From: Pseudomonadota bacterium
GTDB lineage: Bacteria; Pseudomonadota; Gammaproteobacteria; Burkholderiales; Sulfuriferulaceae
Direction: 5' to 3'
DNA length: 8,497 nucleotides
Assembly (NCBI GenBank): GCA_021790625.1
Contig: JAJYGL010000189.1
Location: 1-8,497 of the forward strand
The position numbers and the translations under genes are program-made. The notes under the pieces were generated by a model that did no database searches, had not been told where the DNA came from, and was given only the letters and a program-made list of their open reading frames with translations. Every line of letters starts with the position of its first letter. Position 1 is the stretch's first letter. Below, in pieces: positions 1 to 6,355 of this stretch.

Positions 1-2900
1 CGCTCAATGTCTGAATCCGCTTCGGAAAAGGCCAGTTGCGCGCTGCTGCCCCATTGCGCGCGCAATGTGCGTATGTCGCGCGCCATGCCCAACTCTTCGC
101 CCGCATCGTTTAACAAACGGATATTCATGTTCAGGTGTGCAGGTGGCTCACTCCACCCCGACGCGGTGATTTTCAGTCTGCTACGCGCAGTCAAGAATGC
201 TGCCAGCACCTCCGCTAACGGCCCTTCCTGCCGCAATGCCTGCATGGCGGCCGTCACCGTATCTGCCACTGGCACAAACGCTTGGCGCACCGGTTTCGGC
301 AGGTTTTTGACGTACCAGTTCAGCTTTTCCCGCAACATTCCGGGTACCAGCCAGTCCATGCGCCAAGCGGTTACGGCATTCAGCAAGGGTAAGGGCAAAT
401 CCACCGTTACCCCATCCAGCACGTGTCCCGGTTCAAAACGGTAATGCAGCGACAGTTCCACACCATCCATCGACAATTGCTTGGGATACCAATCCTCGGT
501 CACAGTAGCAGCGTTATGTCGCATCACGTCTGCTGCCGTAAAAAATAGCAGGCGCGGGTTTTGCTGCTCGGCTTCCCGCCGCCAGCGTTCAAAGCCCGCT
601 CCATTTACAATATGTGCCGGAATACGGGCGTCAAAAAAGGCGAACAACCCTTCGTCATCGACCAGCACATCGAGGCGGCGCGCCTTGTGTTCCAGATCCG
701 CCGCTTCTTTTAGTACGCGCTGGTTGTGGGCGAAAAACGCTGCCTGCGTGTCGAATTCGCCGGCGACCAATGCTTGACGAATAAAAATCTCCCGGCTCAC
801 GGCAGCATCAATACTCCCGTAATGCACTCGTCTGCGCGGCACAATGATCAATCCGAACAATTGCACTTGTTCAAAAGCATTTACCTGCGCACTACGCCGG
901 TCCCAATGCGGGTCAAAATACTGCGACTGACACAAATGTGCCGCCACTTTCTCCAGCCACTCCGGTTCGATTTTGGCGGCCAGTCGACCATACAGGCGGC
1001 TGGTTTCCATCAGTTCGCCCACCATCACCCATTTGGGCGATTTTCTGGCCAGAATAGACGCCGGATGCAACCAAAAACGTATTCCCCGCGCGCCCTGATA
1101 ACCGCCTTCGTCCTGCTTGACACCAATCTGACCGGGAAAGCCGGACAGCAATGCGCAATGAATCGCTTCGTAACTTGCTGGCAGTTCATTCTCACGCCAA
1201 CCCAACTCGGCCACACTGCTGGACAATTGTCCGTGCACCTCGCGCCATTCGCGTAACCGCGCCGCATTGAGAAAATGTTCCTGACACAATTGCTGTAACT
1301 GACGGCGCGACTTTTGGTGGCGCAAGGCGTCATCATAAAACGACCATAATTTGAGCAGACCCATGAAATCCGAGCGTTCATCGGCAAAAGCCCGATGCCG
1401 GTCGTCTGCTGCCCCGGACTGTGCGGCAGGGCGTTCGCGCACATCCTGCACCGACAGCGCTGCACAGATAATAATCGCTTCACGCAAACAGCCCAATTGC
1501 TGGGCGGCCAACAATACCCGGCCAATGCGGGGTTCCAGCGGCAGATGCGCCAGCTTGCGCCCATTTTCGGTCATGCGCCGCGCCGTATCCACCGCGCCCA
1601 ACTCTTCCAGCACGGCGAATCCTTCTGCAATCGCACGTGGCGTTGGCGCATCCAAAAACGGAAATGCTTCCGGCTGACCCAGCTTCAAAGCCTGCATGCG
1701 CAGAATCGTCCCAGCCAGCGATGTGCGCAATATTTCTGCATCGGTGTATGGTGGCCGTGCCGTAAAATCCAGCTCACTATACAATCGGATACACACGCCC
1801 GCTGCCACCCGTCCGCAACGACCGGCGCGCTGGTTGGCTGCTGCCTGCGAAACCGGCTCGGTCAGCAATTGCTCCACCTTGTTGCGCAACGAGTAACGCG
1901 GTACACGCGCCAACCCGCTATCCACAACGTAGCGAATCCCCGGCACGGTCAATGACGTCTCGGCCACATTGGTAGCCAGCACGATGCGGCGCGCGTTGCC
2001 AGGCTGAAAAATGCGGGATTGCTCTTGCACCGACAAACGGGAAAACAACGGCAAAATTTCGGTGTGCGGGGGATGGTGCTTGCGCAAGGCTTCTGCCACA
2101 TCGCGAATTTCGCGTTCTCCGGGCAGAAAGATCAAAATCCCGCCATCGCTCAGATGCGCCAACTCATCTACGGCAGACAGAATCGCTTGCGTCAAGCGGT
2201 CTTCTTCGGGTTGCGGTGCCGTTTTTCCTGCCACTGCCACCGCTGCCGCTGCCGCTTTCGATGGCGCTTCCATGGCGCGATAGCGAATTTCCACCGGATA
2301 ACTGCGCCCGGAAACCTCAATCACCGGCGCACCATGAAAATGCGCCGAAAAACGTGCCGCATCGAGCGTTGCCGAGGCAATGATGAGCCGCAGGTCCGGA
2401 CGGCGCGGCAACAAACCGCGCAAATAGCCAAGCAAAAAATCGATGTTCAGGCTGCGCTCATGCGCCTCATCCAGAATAATGGTGTCATATTCGCGCAACA
2501 GCCGGTTGCCGACGATTTCGGCCAGCAACATGCCGTCGGTCATCACCTTGATGACGGTATCTTCCCGCACGCGATCATGAAAACGAACTTTGTAGCCGAC
2601 ACCTTCTCCCACTGCCGTATGTAATTCCTGGGCAATACGATCAGCCAGCGCTCGTGCCGCGATACGACGTGGCTGAGTGCAAGCAATCCGCCCCTGCTCT
2701 CCGCGTCCGGCTTCCAGACACAATTTGGGTAATTGCGTGGTTTTGCCAGAACCGGTCGCGCCACACACAATCACCACCGGATGCTGACGGATGGCGGCAA
2801 CGATATCGTCACGGGCGGCGACTACCGGCAAATCTGCTGGAAACTCAATCTGTTGTGGACGCCACAGCACTGTCACAGACGATATATCGGTCGATGTCAT
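1..2900 (-). CDS. hrpA: ATP-dependent RNA helicase HrpA (DEAH box), C-terminus cut off by window edge
   Basis: One uninterrupted minus-strand frame gives about 966 residues before the left edge. HrpA proteins are about 1300 residues, so roughly the last 330 are missing. Motifs seen: Walker A GATGSGKTT (47-55), DEAH (144-147), SAT (176-178), ATNVAETSLTVPG (309-321) and motif VI QRAGRCGR (357-364). The helicase-associated and OB-type regions follow, then HrpA-specific C-terminal sequence (DUF3418-like, e.g. LPLPLLN and LPKPVR), which separates it from the shorter HrpB. In E. coli HrpA acts in fimbrial mRNA processing and on stalled ribosomes; that role here is by homology. The ATG at 2900 lies 10 nt after the preceding gene's stop and has no clear Shine-Dalgarno. 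The frame stays open upstream, with a possible GTG at about 2932. From the ATG the protein lacks the first 40-50 residues of E. coli HrpA. An Ala/Val-rich stretch (216-224) sits between the two RecA-like domains. Confidence 0.96.
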   Translation of the reverse strand, partial: MTSTDISSVTVLWRPQQIEFPADLPVVAARDDIVAAIRQHPVVIVCGATGSGKTTQLPKLCLEAGRGEQGRIACTQPRRIAARALADRIAQELHTAVGEGVGYKVRFHDRVREDTVIKVMTDGMLLAEIVGNRLLREYDTIILDEAHERSLNIDFLLGYLRGLLPRRPDLRLIIASATLDAARFSAHFHGAPVIEVSGRSYPVEIRYRAMEAPSKAAAAAVAVAGKTAPQPEEDRLTQAILSAVDELAHLSDGGILIFLPGEREIRDVAEALRKHHPPHTEILPLFSRLSVQEQSRIFQPGNARRIVLATNVAETSLTVPGIRYVVDSGLARVPRYSLRNKVEQLLTEPVSQAAANQRAGRCGRVAAGVCIRLYSELDFTARPPYTDAEILRTSLAGTILRMQALKLGQPEAFPFLDAPTPRAIAEGFAVLEELGAVDTARRMTENGRKLAHLPLEPRIGRVLLAAQQLGCLREAIIICAALSVQDVRERPAAQSGAADDRHRAFADERSDFMGLLKLWSFYDDALRHQKSRRQLQQLCQEHFLNAARLREWREVHGQLSSSVAELGWRENELPASYEAIHCALLSGFPGQIGVKQDEGGYQGARGIRFWLHPASILARKSPKWVMVGELMETSRLYGRLAAKIEPEWLEKVAAHLCQSQYFDPHWDRRSAQVNAFEQVQLFGLIIVPRRRVHYGSIDAAVSREIFIRQALVAGEFDTQAAFFAHNQRVLKEAADLEHKARRLDVLVDDEGLFAFFDARIPAHIVNGAGFERWRREAEQQNPRLLFFTAADVMRHNAATVTEDWYPKQLSMDGVELSLHYRFEPGHVLDGVTVDLPLPLLNAVTAWRMDWLVPGMLREKLNWYVKNLPKPVRQAFVPVADTVTAAMQALRQEGPLAEVLAAFLTARSRLKITASGWSEPPAHLNMNIRLLNDAGEELGMARDIRTLRAQWGSSAQLAFSEADSDIE
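2229..2255 (-). repeat. Short GCN/GTG codon repeat encoding an Ala/Val run in HrpA
   Basis: Nine consecutive codons, alternating GCG, GCA and GTG, encode Ala5-Val-Ala-Val-Ala (residues 216-224). The run lies in the linker between the first and second helicase domains, where E. coli HrpA has a short acidic stretch. It is in frame and probably a flexible linker. Confidence 0.6.
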
Positions 2901-2910
2901 CGGCCGACGT

Positions 2911-3567
2911 TTACCGGAGATACTGTTCGTCACTGAACGTTGCCACCCATTGCGGACGATAAACCACCAGCACGGTGATAAGCATACCCGTGACGATGCC
3001 TTCTGAAAAAGCAATCAGTAAATAAAACAGCAAATAATTCTGGCTCAGTGCTTCCCAACTCGCATAACCCATGGCAACAAGCAAACCGGTCGACGCAAAA
3101 GCCGCCGCAACCGCCGAAAGCATCGCGGCGATAAATCCATTCAAAAAAATATACACGAACAGGTTGTTGGGCAGCCTGCTGTCAACCAGACGATAGACTG
3201 CCCACGTGATTGCAACCGGTATCCAATCCAGTACCAGTGTGTTGGCGGGCAATGCCTGCCAGGCATGGCCGGACCAGCCTGTACTGATGATCAACACCAG
3301 TAATTGACACAATGAACCAAACCAGGGGCCAAACAGCAAGGTCAGCAGATTTGCCCCAATAAGGTGCAACATAAGATCAGGACGGATATCGGCATGCACC
3401 TGCCACAACCCGAGCACCAGCACAACGCCGCCTATCATCAGATTAGCGATGCCTGGCTTGTACAACACCCGCCACGGTGCCTGCCAGAGCACCCACGCCA
3501 CGCCAGCAACAAACAGCAACCACAAGCCCCACCAATTTGGGGAAATCATGGAATCAACAAAATTCAT
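2911..3567 (-). CDS. CbiM/COG3235-like integral membrane protein (ECF-transporter permease-like)
   Basis: This is a 218-residue, very hydrophobic protein with about six to seven predicted membrane segments (near 13-30, 42-57, 66-85, 86-99, 112-126, 137-165 and 178-203). The segment HLIGANLLTLLFGPWFG (68-84), the FLNGFIAAML stretch (141-150), the FSEGIVTGM stretch (187-195) and the tail VVYRPQWV (201-208) resemble the COG3235 proteins usually annotated as energy-coupling factor transporter permeases of the CbiM family. CbiM/NikM bind Co2+ or Ni2+ through an N-terminal Met-His-Ile motif. That motif is absent here, so metal transport is not shown and the substrate is unknown. No CbiQ-like partner or CbiO ATPase is in view. 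A stop codon lies two codons before the ATG, which makes 3567 the first usable start, but no good Shine-Dalgarno precedes it. It sits 42 nt after the 138-residue protein and 10 nt before hrpA, so it is probably cotranscribed with both. Confidence 0.8.
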   Translation of the reverse strand: MNFVDSMISPNWWGLWLLFVAGVAWVLWQAPWRVLYKPGIANLMIGGVVLVLGLWQVHADIRPDLMLHLIGANLLTLLFGPWFGSLCQLLVLIISTGWSGHAWQALPANTLVLDWIPVAITWAVYRLVDSRLPNNLFVYIFLNGFIAAMLSAVAAAFASTGLLVAMGYASWEALSQNYLLFYLLIAFSEGIVTGMLITVLVVYRPQWVATFSDEQYLR

Positions 3568-3609
3568 CGGTCAACAACCATGACGGGAGCCAGCAAAATC
3601 AACAAACGA

Positions 3610-4026
3610 TCATGACGGCTCATCGCGCTGACAAACCGGACGGTGATCAGGCTGCAACGCCTGTGCAGCAACGCGTGAAAACATCTCATGAATTTCATCC
3701 AGACTAAACTGCGCTATCAACCGCTTGGCAAGAGCTGGTGGAATGTCGACCATAATCTGTTCCCCGGACGGCAGCCCAACGCCAAACCCGGCAGCAAATT
3801 TTTCCAACCCGCCTTCGCTGCGCTCGGTCAAGTGCATCTGCTCGTGCTCCAGCGCCTCATATTCAGCCTCAATGGACAAAATCCGCATCTCATCGAGAGC
3901 GGCTTCATCGACTCCGACGACCCAGCCGAAATGGTCGTCACGCACCATCGCTGCGAGGCCCTGATCCGCCAGATACGCCACAAAACGCTGACACAATCCG
4001 TGATCAAAAAAAATGAATTCCAGCAT
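3610..4026 (-). CDS. Conserved hypothetical protein, 138 aa, function unknown
   Basis: I do not recognise a characterised family. The sequence resembles short acidic proteins annotated as hypothetical in beta- and gammaproteobacteria. It opens with MLEFIFFD, continues through a mixed strand/helix N-terminal part (1-45) and an acidic, probably helical middle (EAEYEALEHEQMHLTE, 53-68), and then EGGLEKFAAGFGV (71-83). It ends with a strand-plus-helix part, VDIPPALAKRLIAQFSLDEIHEMFSRVA (in pieces, 93-120). There is no signal peptide or membrane segment, so it is probably cytoplasmic. I chose the ATG at 4026 because an AAAAGG ribosome-binding site lies 8 nt upstream. The longer reading from 4092 would put 22 poorly conserved residues inside the end of rluB. 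The start is only 2 nt past the rluB stop, which suggests translational coupling. That places it with RluB and HrpA, but a role in RNA or ribosome work is only inference from position. Confidence 0.85.
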   Translation of the reverse strand: MLEFIFFDHGLCQRFVAYLADQGLAAMVRDDHFGWVVGVDEAALDEMRILSIEAEYEALEHEQMHLTERSEGGLEKFAAGFGVGLPSGEQIMVDIPPALAKRLIAQFSLDEIHEMFSRVAAQALQPDHRPVCQRDEPS

Positions 4027-4028
4027 TC

Positions 4029-4901
4029 CTATCGCCTTTTGTCTTCCGGCCGCCGTTGCGGCAACACTTCCGGCGCGGGCAATCCTGCCCATTTCAGCAA
4101 CGCCGCCACCTGCGACAACTCCAACTCCAGCATCTGCCCACGCTTGACCCGCGCCGGCAAATTTACCATGCCAAAGCGCACACGAATCAACCGGCTCACC
4201 ATCATGCCGACGGCTGCAAACATGCGTCGCACTTCACGGTTTCGCCCCTCGCGCAACACAACCCGATACCAGCGGTTGGCATTATCGCCCCCTTCCTCCA
4301 TGATACGCTCAAAACGGGCTTCCCCGTCATCCAGCGTCACCCCGGTCGTCAACGTCACCATGTGCTCGCGCGCCAACTCACCCATGATGCGCACAGCATA
4401 CTCTCGTTCCACGGCAAAGCCGGGATGCATCAACCGATTGGCCAACGCACCATCGGTGGTAAAAATCAGCAAACCCTCTGTGTTGTAATCCAGTCGACCG
4501 ATTGCAATCCATTTACCATTTTTCACGTGAGGCAAGCTCTCAAAAACGGTTTTTCGTGCTTTGGGGTCGTCGCGAGTCACAATTTCGCCTTCGGGTTTAT
4601 GATAGATCAACACGCGCGGCAAAGCCGCTTCGTCAAACGGCCAGCGTACCGGCCGACGATCGACCAGAATCCTGTCCTGCGCACCAACCCGCGCGCCCAG
4701 AACAGCCACTTCGCCATTCACCGTCACCCGACCCTGGCTTATCCAGTCTTCCATCTCACGCCGAGATCCCATGCCCGCCGCCGCCAATACCTTTTGCAGC
4801 TTCTGCGATGTTTGGGTGCCGTCTTCGGTCGCTTCCGGTTGCGACGGCAACCTCTCCGCGCGTGAAAAAGTCCGGTGGCGACGTGAACCTTCTGCCGTCA
4901 T
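4029..4901 (-). CDS. rluB: 23S rRNA pseudouridine synthase, RluB type
   Basis: The protein is 290 residues, close to E. coli RluB (about 291). An N-terminal S4 RNA-binding domain spans about 33-80 (QKLQKVLAAAGMGSRREMED). An RsuA/RluB-type pseudouridine synthase domain follows, with the catalytic motif GRLDYNTEGLLIFTTDG (135-151, catalytic Asp138) and the family signature EGRNREVRRMFAAVG (218-232). The S4 domain and the GRLD-N-T-G-L-L form mark the RluB/E/F/RsuA branch, and the scpB neighbour favours RluB. That enzyme isomerises a single uridine of 23S rRNA near the peptidyl transferase centre (U2605 in E. coli). The ATG at 4901 is preferred because AGAAGG lies 6 nt upstream. The longer reading from 4985 would overlap scpB and add an unrelated basic/aromatic leader. 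The stop at 4029-4031 overlaps the ribosome-binding region of the next gene. Confidence 0.95.
   Translation of the reverse strand: MTAEGSRRHRTFSRAERLPSQPEATEDGTQTSQKLQKVLAAAGMGSRREMEDWISQGRVTVNGEVAVLGARVGAQDRILVDRRPVRWPFDEAALPRVLIYHKPEGEIVTRDDPKARKTVFESLPHVKNGKWIAIGRLDYNTEGLLIFTTDGALANRLMHPGFAVEREYAVRIMGELAREHMVTLTTGVTLDDGEARFERIMEEGGDNANRWYRVVLREGRNREVRRMFAAVGMMVSRLIRVRFGMVNLPARVKRGQMLELELSQVAALLKWAGLPAPEVLPQRRPEDKRR
4035..4038 (-). promoter_or_regulatory. Ribosome-binding site (AAGG) of the 138-aa protein
   Basis: AAAAGG overlaps the last codons of rluB and stands 8 nt before the ATG at 4026. It supports that start over the in-frame ATG at 4092. Confidence 0.6.
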
Positions 4902-4907
4902 GTTGTG

Positions 4908-4913
4908 CCTTCT
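4908..4913 (-). promoter_or_regulatory. Ribosome-binding site (AGAAGG) of rluB
   Basis: AGAAGG on the minus strand lies 6 nt before the ATG at 4901, inside the 31-nt gap after scpB. It decides the rluB start in favour of 4901 over the in-frame ATG at 4985. Confidence 0.7.
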
Positions 4914-4932
4914 ACAGTAATTTGAGTGTTCA

Positions 4933-5583
4933 TTATAACGCAGCGTACGGCACAGTATCCGTTTCTGCTGTGGATACCACATCAACTGGCGTATTGGCGG
5001 CGCCCTGCCCCTGTAGGTCCAATTCCCGGTTTACCCACAGCGCAGCCCCACCTGACGATTTGTCTGCCGGAGCCGTCAGCGGCAAATCATCCAGCGTACG
5101 CAAGCCAAAATCCTGTAAAAACTGTGGGGTGGTAATGTACAACGCTGGCCGGCCCGGCACTTGTCGTTGCCCATTGCTGCGTATCCAGCCTCGCTCTTCC
5201 AGAATACGCAAGATGGAGGCCGACACAGTCACCCCCCGAATCGCCTCAATGTCACCACGTGTCGCGGGTTGGCGCCAGGCGATCACAGCAAGCGTTTCCA
5301 TGACCGCCCGCGAATAGCGTGGCGGCTTTTCTGCCAGCAGGCGTTGTCGGTAAACCGCAAACGTCGCGCGCGTCTGGAAACGCCAACCATCGGCCACCCG
5401 CACCAACTCCAGACCACGGTTGCGCCAGTCTTCCGCCAGCGCATCCAATGCACGCAGCAATGATTCTGTCTCAACTGGAGCCGACAATGCCTGCCGCATG
5501 TCACTCAGTCCAAGCGTCTCGGTGCTGGTCAACAATAATGACTCAAGAACGATTTTTAACGGCTCTTGTTCAACTTCCGGCAT
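4933..5583 (-). CDS. scpB: Segregation and condensation protein B (ScpB)
   Basis: This is a 216-residue protein with the tandem winged-helix layout of ScpB. The first domain covers about 5-80 (LKIVLESLLLTSTETLGLSDM onward, in part). The second contains the family signature SRAVMETLAVIAWRQPATRG (91-110), then DIEAIRGV and the conserved VPGRPALYITTPQFL (142-156) and FGLRTLDDLP (159-168). ScpB dimerises and binds the kleisin ScpA to regulate the SMC condensin that compacts and segregates the chromosome. The final 45 or so residues are Gly/Ala/Thr-rich and probably disordered. I chose the ATG at 5583 because GAGAGA precedes it and family sequences start near this point. ATGs at 5598 and 5646 are possible but lack a Shine-Dalgarno and overlap scpA further. 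With this start the gene overlaps scpA by 14 nt, which implies coupled translation. Confidence 0.95.
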   Translation of the reverse strand: MPEVEQEPLKIVLESLLLTSTETLGLSDMRQALSAPVETESLLRALDALAEDWRNRGLELVRVADGWRFQTRATFAVYRQRLLAEKPPRYSRAVMETLAVIAWRQPATRGDIEAIRGVTVSASILRILEERGWIRSNGQRQVPGRPALYITTPQFLQDFGLRTLDDLPLTAPADKSSGGAALWVNRELDLQGQGAANTPVDVVSTAETDTVPYAAL

Positions 5584-6355
5584 GTTTCTCTCGCACATAA
5601 ATGGGTGCAAACGGTTCGTTTTGCACGATCTCCACGCGCTGCTCACGCGCCAGTTCCAGCATGGCCAAAATATGCACTACCCACCATGACACGCCACGCT
5701 GCGCTTCAAACAGGCTGGAAAAATCCATAAATAAATCACCTTGCAAACCAGAGAGCAATCGCGTCATCGCCGTGCGCAAGGACAGTTCGCGCCGTGCAGT
5801 GCGGTGCTTCACCGTCAGTTTCTCCCGCTTCACCAATGTCTGCCAAACGTCCGTCAACGCCTGCAAATCGGCTACAGGCAAATCTGGCGCTGACGATTCC
5901 TGCGGCACCACGGCCACAAACACATCCCGCCCAGCCAGCGGCAATGCCGCCAACCATTCTGCCGCGCTCCGGATGCTTTCGTATTCCACCAATCGCCGCA
6001 CCAGCGCAGCACGCGGGTCTTCCTGCTCGCCGCCGTCCTGACTGGCCGCTATCGCCGGCAACAACATGCGCGATTTGATTTCCATCAACCACACCGCCAT
6101 CACCAGATACTCCGCCGCCAGTTCCAGCCGCTGCTCGTGCAACCAGTCCACATAAGACATGTATTGCGCCGTCAATTCCGCCATGGGAATGTCCAGAATA
6201 TCCAGCCGGTCACGCCGGATAAGCCAGGACAACAAATCCAGCGGCCCTTCAAAGCTCTGCAGGTATATGGCCAGCGCATCCGGTGGGATATACAGATCGT
6301 CTGGCAATGCGGTCAGCTTTTCCTCGCCGACCCGAGCCACGATGGTGGCTGTCAT
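5570..6355 (-). CDS. scpA: Segregation and condensation protein A (ScpA, kleisin)
   Basis: This 261-residue protein is of usual length for ScpA. The N-terminal kleisin segment that contacts the SMC neck reads FEGPLDLLSWLIRRDRLDIL (35-54) followed by DIPMAELTAQYM. Next comes the helical signature AAEYLVMAVWLMEIKSRMLLP (80-100, in part). The middle is variable and acidic (105-170) and is the expected ScpB-binding stretch. The C-terminal winged helix contains HILAMLELAREQRVEIVQ (228-245), the part that binds an SMC head. ScpA closes the SMC ring together with ScpB. A GGTGG motif 7 nt upstream of the ATG serves as ribosome-binding site and lies inside the last codons of the diguanylate cyclase gene. 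The ATG shares an ATGA with that gene's stop, so scpA is likely translated by termination-reinitiation after the cyclase. Confidence 0.96.
   Translation of the reverse strand: MTATIVARVGEEKLTALPDDLYIPPDALAIYLQSFEGPLDLLSWLIRRDRLDILDIPMAELTAQYMSYVDWLHEQRLELAAEYLVMAVWLMEIKSRMLLPAIAASQDGGEQEDPRAALVRRLVEYESIRSAAEWLAALPLAGRDVFVAVVPQESSAPDLPVADLQALTDVWQTLVKREKLTVKHRTARRELSLRTAMTRLLSGLQGDLFMDFSSLFEAQRGVSWWVVHILAMLELAREQRVEIVQNEPFAPIYVREKHAGS
5587..5592 (-). promoter_or_regulatory. Probable ribosome-binding site (GAGAGA) of scpB
   Basis: GAGAGA on the minus strand precedes the ATG at 5583 with a short spacer and lies within the 3' end of scpA. The alternative ATGs at 5598 and 5646 lack such a site. 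Confidence 0.5.
6352..6355 (-). other. ATGA stop/start overlap coupling the cyclase to scpA
   Basis: The minus-strand tetranucleotide ATGA contains the scpA start (6355-6353) and the cyclase stop (6354-6352). A GGTGG motif at 6367-6363 gives the reinitiating ribosome a binding site. Such overlaps usually mean translational coupling. Confidence 0.85.

Noticed and set aside
1025..1564. Minus-strand 179-residue open frame inside hrpA, and smaller ones nearby, suggesting a broken helicase gene
   Set aside because: Codon-by-codon reading shows hrpA itself is unbroken in another frame from 2900 to the window edge, so there is no frameshift and these are overlapping shadows.
7..2624. Several plus-strand open frames of 90-200 residues across the hrpA region
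   Set aside because: The minus strand encodes one continuous HrpA frame with all helicase motifs; the plus-strand frames overlap one another and resemble no protein family.
4027..4092. N-terminal extension of the 138-aa protein to an ATG at 4092
   Set aside because: It lies entirely within the rluB 3' end and lacks family-like sequence; the AAAAGG site supports 4026.
3688..4865. Long plus-strand open frames (266 residues at 3688-4488, 269 at 4056-4865) opposite rluB and the 138-aa gene
   Set aside because: They are antisense to genes with clear family signatures, have Arg/His/Pro-rich low-quality composition and no recognisable domain; they are shadow frames.
4902..4985. N-terminal extension of RluB to an ATG at 4985
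   Set aside because: It overlaps scpB, has no ribosome-binding site and adds an unrelated leader; AGAAGG supports 4901.
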